Source of the DNA: an uncultured Granulicatella sp.
GTDB lineage: Bacteria > Bacillota > Bacilli > Lactobacillales > Aerococcaceae
Direction: 5' to 3'
Assembly (NCBI GenBank): GCA_900551535.1
Contig: URWJ01000088.1
Span: forward strand, 1-6,312
DNA length: 6,312 nucleotides
The notes beneath the pieces were generated by a model, which saw only the letters and a program-made list of their open reading frames with translations, was not told where the DNA came from and made no database searches. This document shows, piece by piece, positions 6,022-6,312 of the stretch (the first letter of the stretch is position 1; each line of letters opens with the position of its first letter). The position numbers and the translations under genes are program-made.

Positions 6022-6312
6022 TTATTTTCGTCTGAATAAATCACCATATTCTTCAATTAGTTTTTCTAAATTCTTTCCTCTTCTTAGATTAATAATAAAT
6101 TTCTCTAAAATAACTTGCTGATACATTTTATCAGTCTTAAGGAAATTACTGATACTAGTAACACGTTGTTTTTCATATTCTGATTCATATAAATCATTGA
6201 TATGAACAATCAAATCATAAAGCAGATCTTCAATTTTTTCATCGATGTCATCGCCATGATAGTTTGAAATAAAATATCCGTATTCGAATTGATCTAAATC
6301 ATTTTCAATGCT
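6022..6312 (-). CDS. C-terminal part of an unrecognised protein, cut by the window edge
   Basis: The frame is open from the last base of the window to a TAA at 6022, giving 96 visible C-terminal residues. No ATG with a ribosome binding site lies in it, so the gene begins beyond the window. The visible part is rich in acidic residues (E-N-D-L-D-Q-F-E, H-G-D-D-I-D-E-K) and predicted to be mostly helical. It contains N-L-R-R-G-K-N-L-E-K-L-I-E-E-Y-G-D-L-F-R-R-K at its end, with no membrane segment. No family motif can be named. A U-tailed hairpin follows 40 bases downstream. The AT-rich composition resembles the helicase operon more than the peptidase gene. Confidence 0.7.
   Translation of the reverse strand, partial: SIENDLDQFEYGYFISNYHGDDIDEKIEDLLYDLIVHINDLYESEYEKQRVTSISNFLKTDKMYQQVILEKFIINLRRGKNLEKLIEEYGDLFRRK

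Noticed and set aside
6022..6213. A separate 63-residue gene starting at a TTG at 6213
   Set aside because: The frame stays open to the window edge and no ribosome binding site precedes the TTG, so it is the end of a longer gene.
1..6312. CRISPR array, tRNA, rRNA or insertion sequence
   Set aside because: No regularly spaced repeats, cloverleaf-like segments, rRNA-like stretches or transposase genes with flanking inverted repeats were seen on either strand.

Overview
The window looks like chromosomal DNA of a low-GC Gram-positive bacterium (Bacillota), most likely a member of the Lactobacillales. The basis is an AT-rich composition, strong AAGGAGG-type ribosome binding sites, U-tailed hairpin terminators, and a cytosolic M16C (PreP/falcilysin-type) peptidase of the kind common in that group. 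The genus cannot be fixed from this sequence. All five recognisable genes lie on the minus strand, so transcription runs from right to left.

Left part (1-3070): a hairpin terminator, then one long conserved gene for an intact M16C zinc peptidase. It has its own extended -10 promoter and a strong ribosome binding site. This is the housekeeping anchor of the window, and it is visibly richer in GC than what follows.

Middle part (3075-5250): a two-gene operon with a good promoter (TTGAAA, 17 bases, TATGAT) and a U-tailed terminator. The first gene encodes a fusion of a GIY-YIG nuclease domain to an SF1-type, Schlafen-group-3-like (former DUF2075) helicase/ATPase domain, with all expected motifs intact. 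The second overlaps it by 11 bases and encodes a small MazG-like nucleotide pyrophosphohydrolase. A nuclease-helicase coupled to a nucleotide-hydrolysing enzyme is a plausible antiviral defence unit. That role is inference and is not shown by the sequence.

Right part (5290-6312): an 11-base-spaced pair made of a 75-residue protein I do not recognise and an 87-residue XRE/HigA-like helix-turn-helix protein. In front of it lies a perfect 40-bp palindrome containing four GTAAC/GTTAC boxes, very probably the operator of this pair. The layout (small unknown gene first, HTH gene second, palindromic operator upstream) resembles a toxin-antitoxin or self-regulating control module. No terminator is visible between the HTH gene and the helicase promoter, so read-through from the operator-controlled promoter into the helicase-MazG operon is possible. 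At the far right, the C-terminal end of an unrecognised gene enters from beyond the window and ends at its own hairpin terminator.

There are no rRNA or tRNA genes, insertion sequences or CRISPR repeats that I can support.
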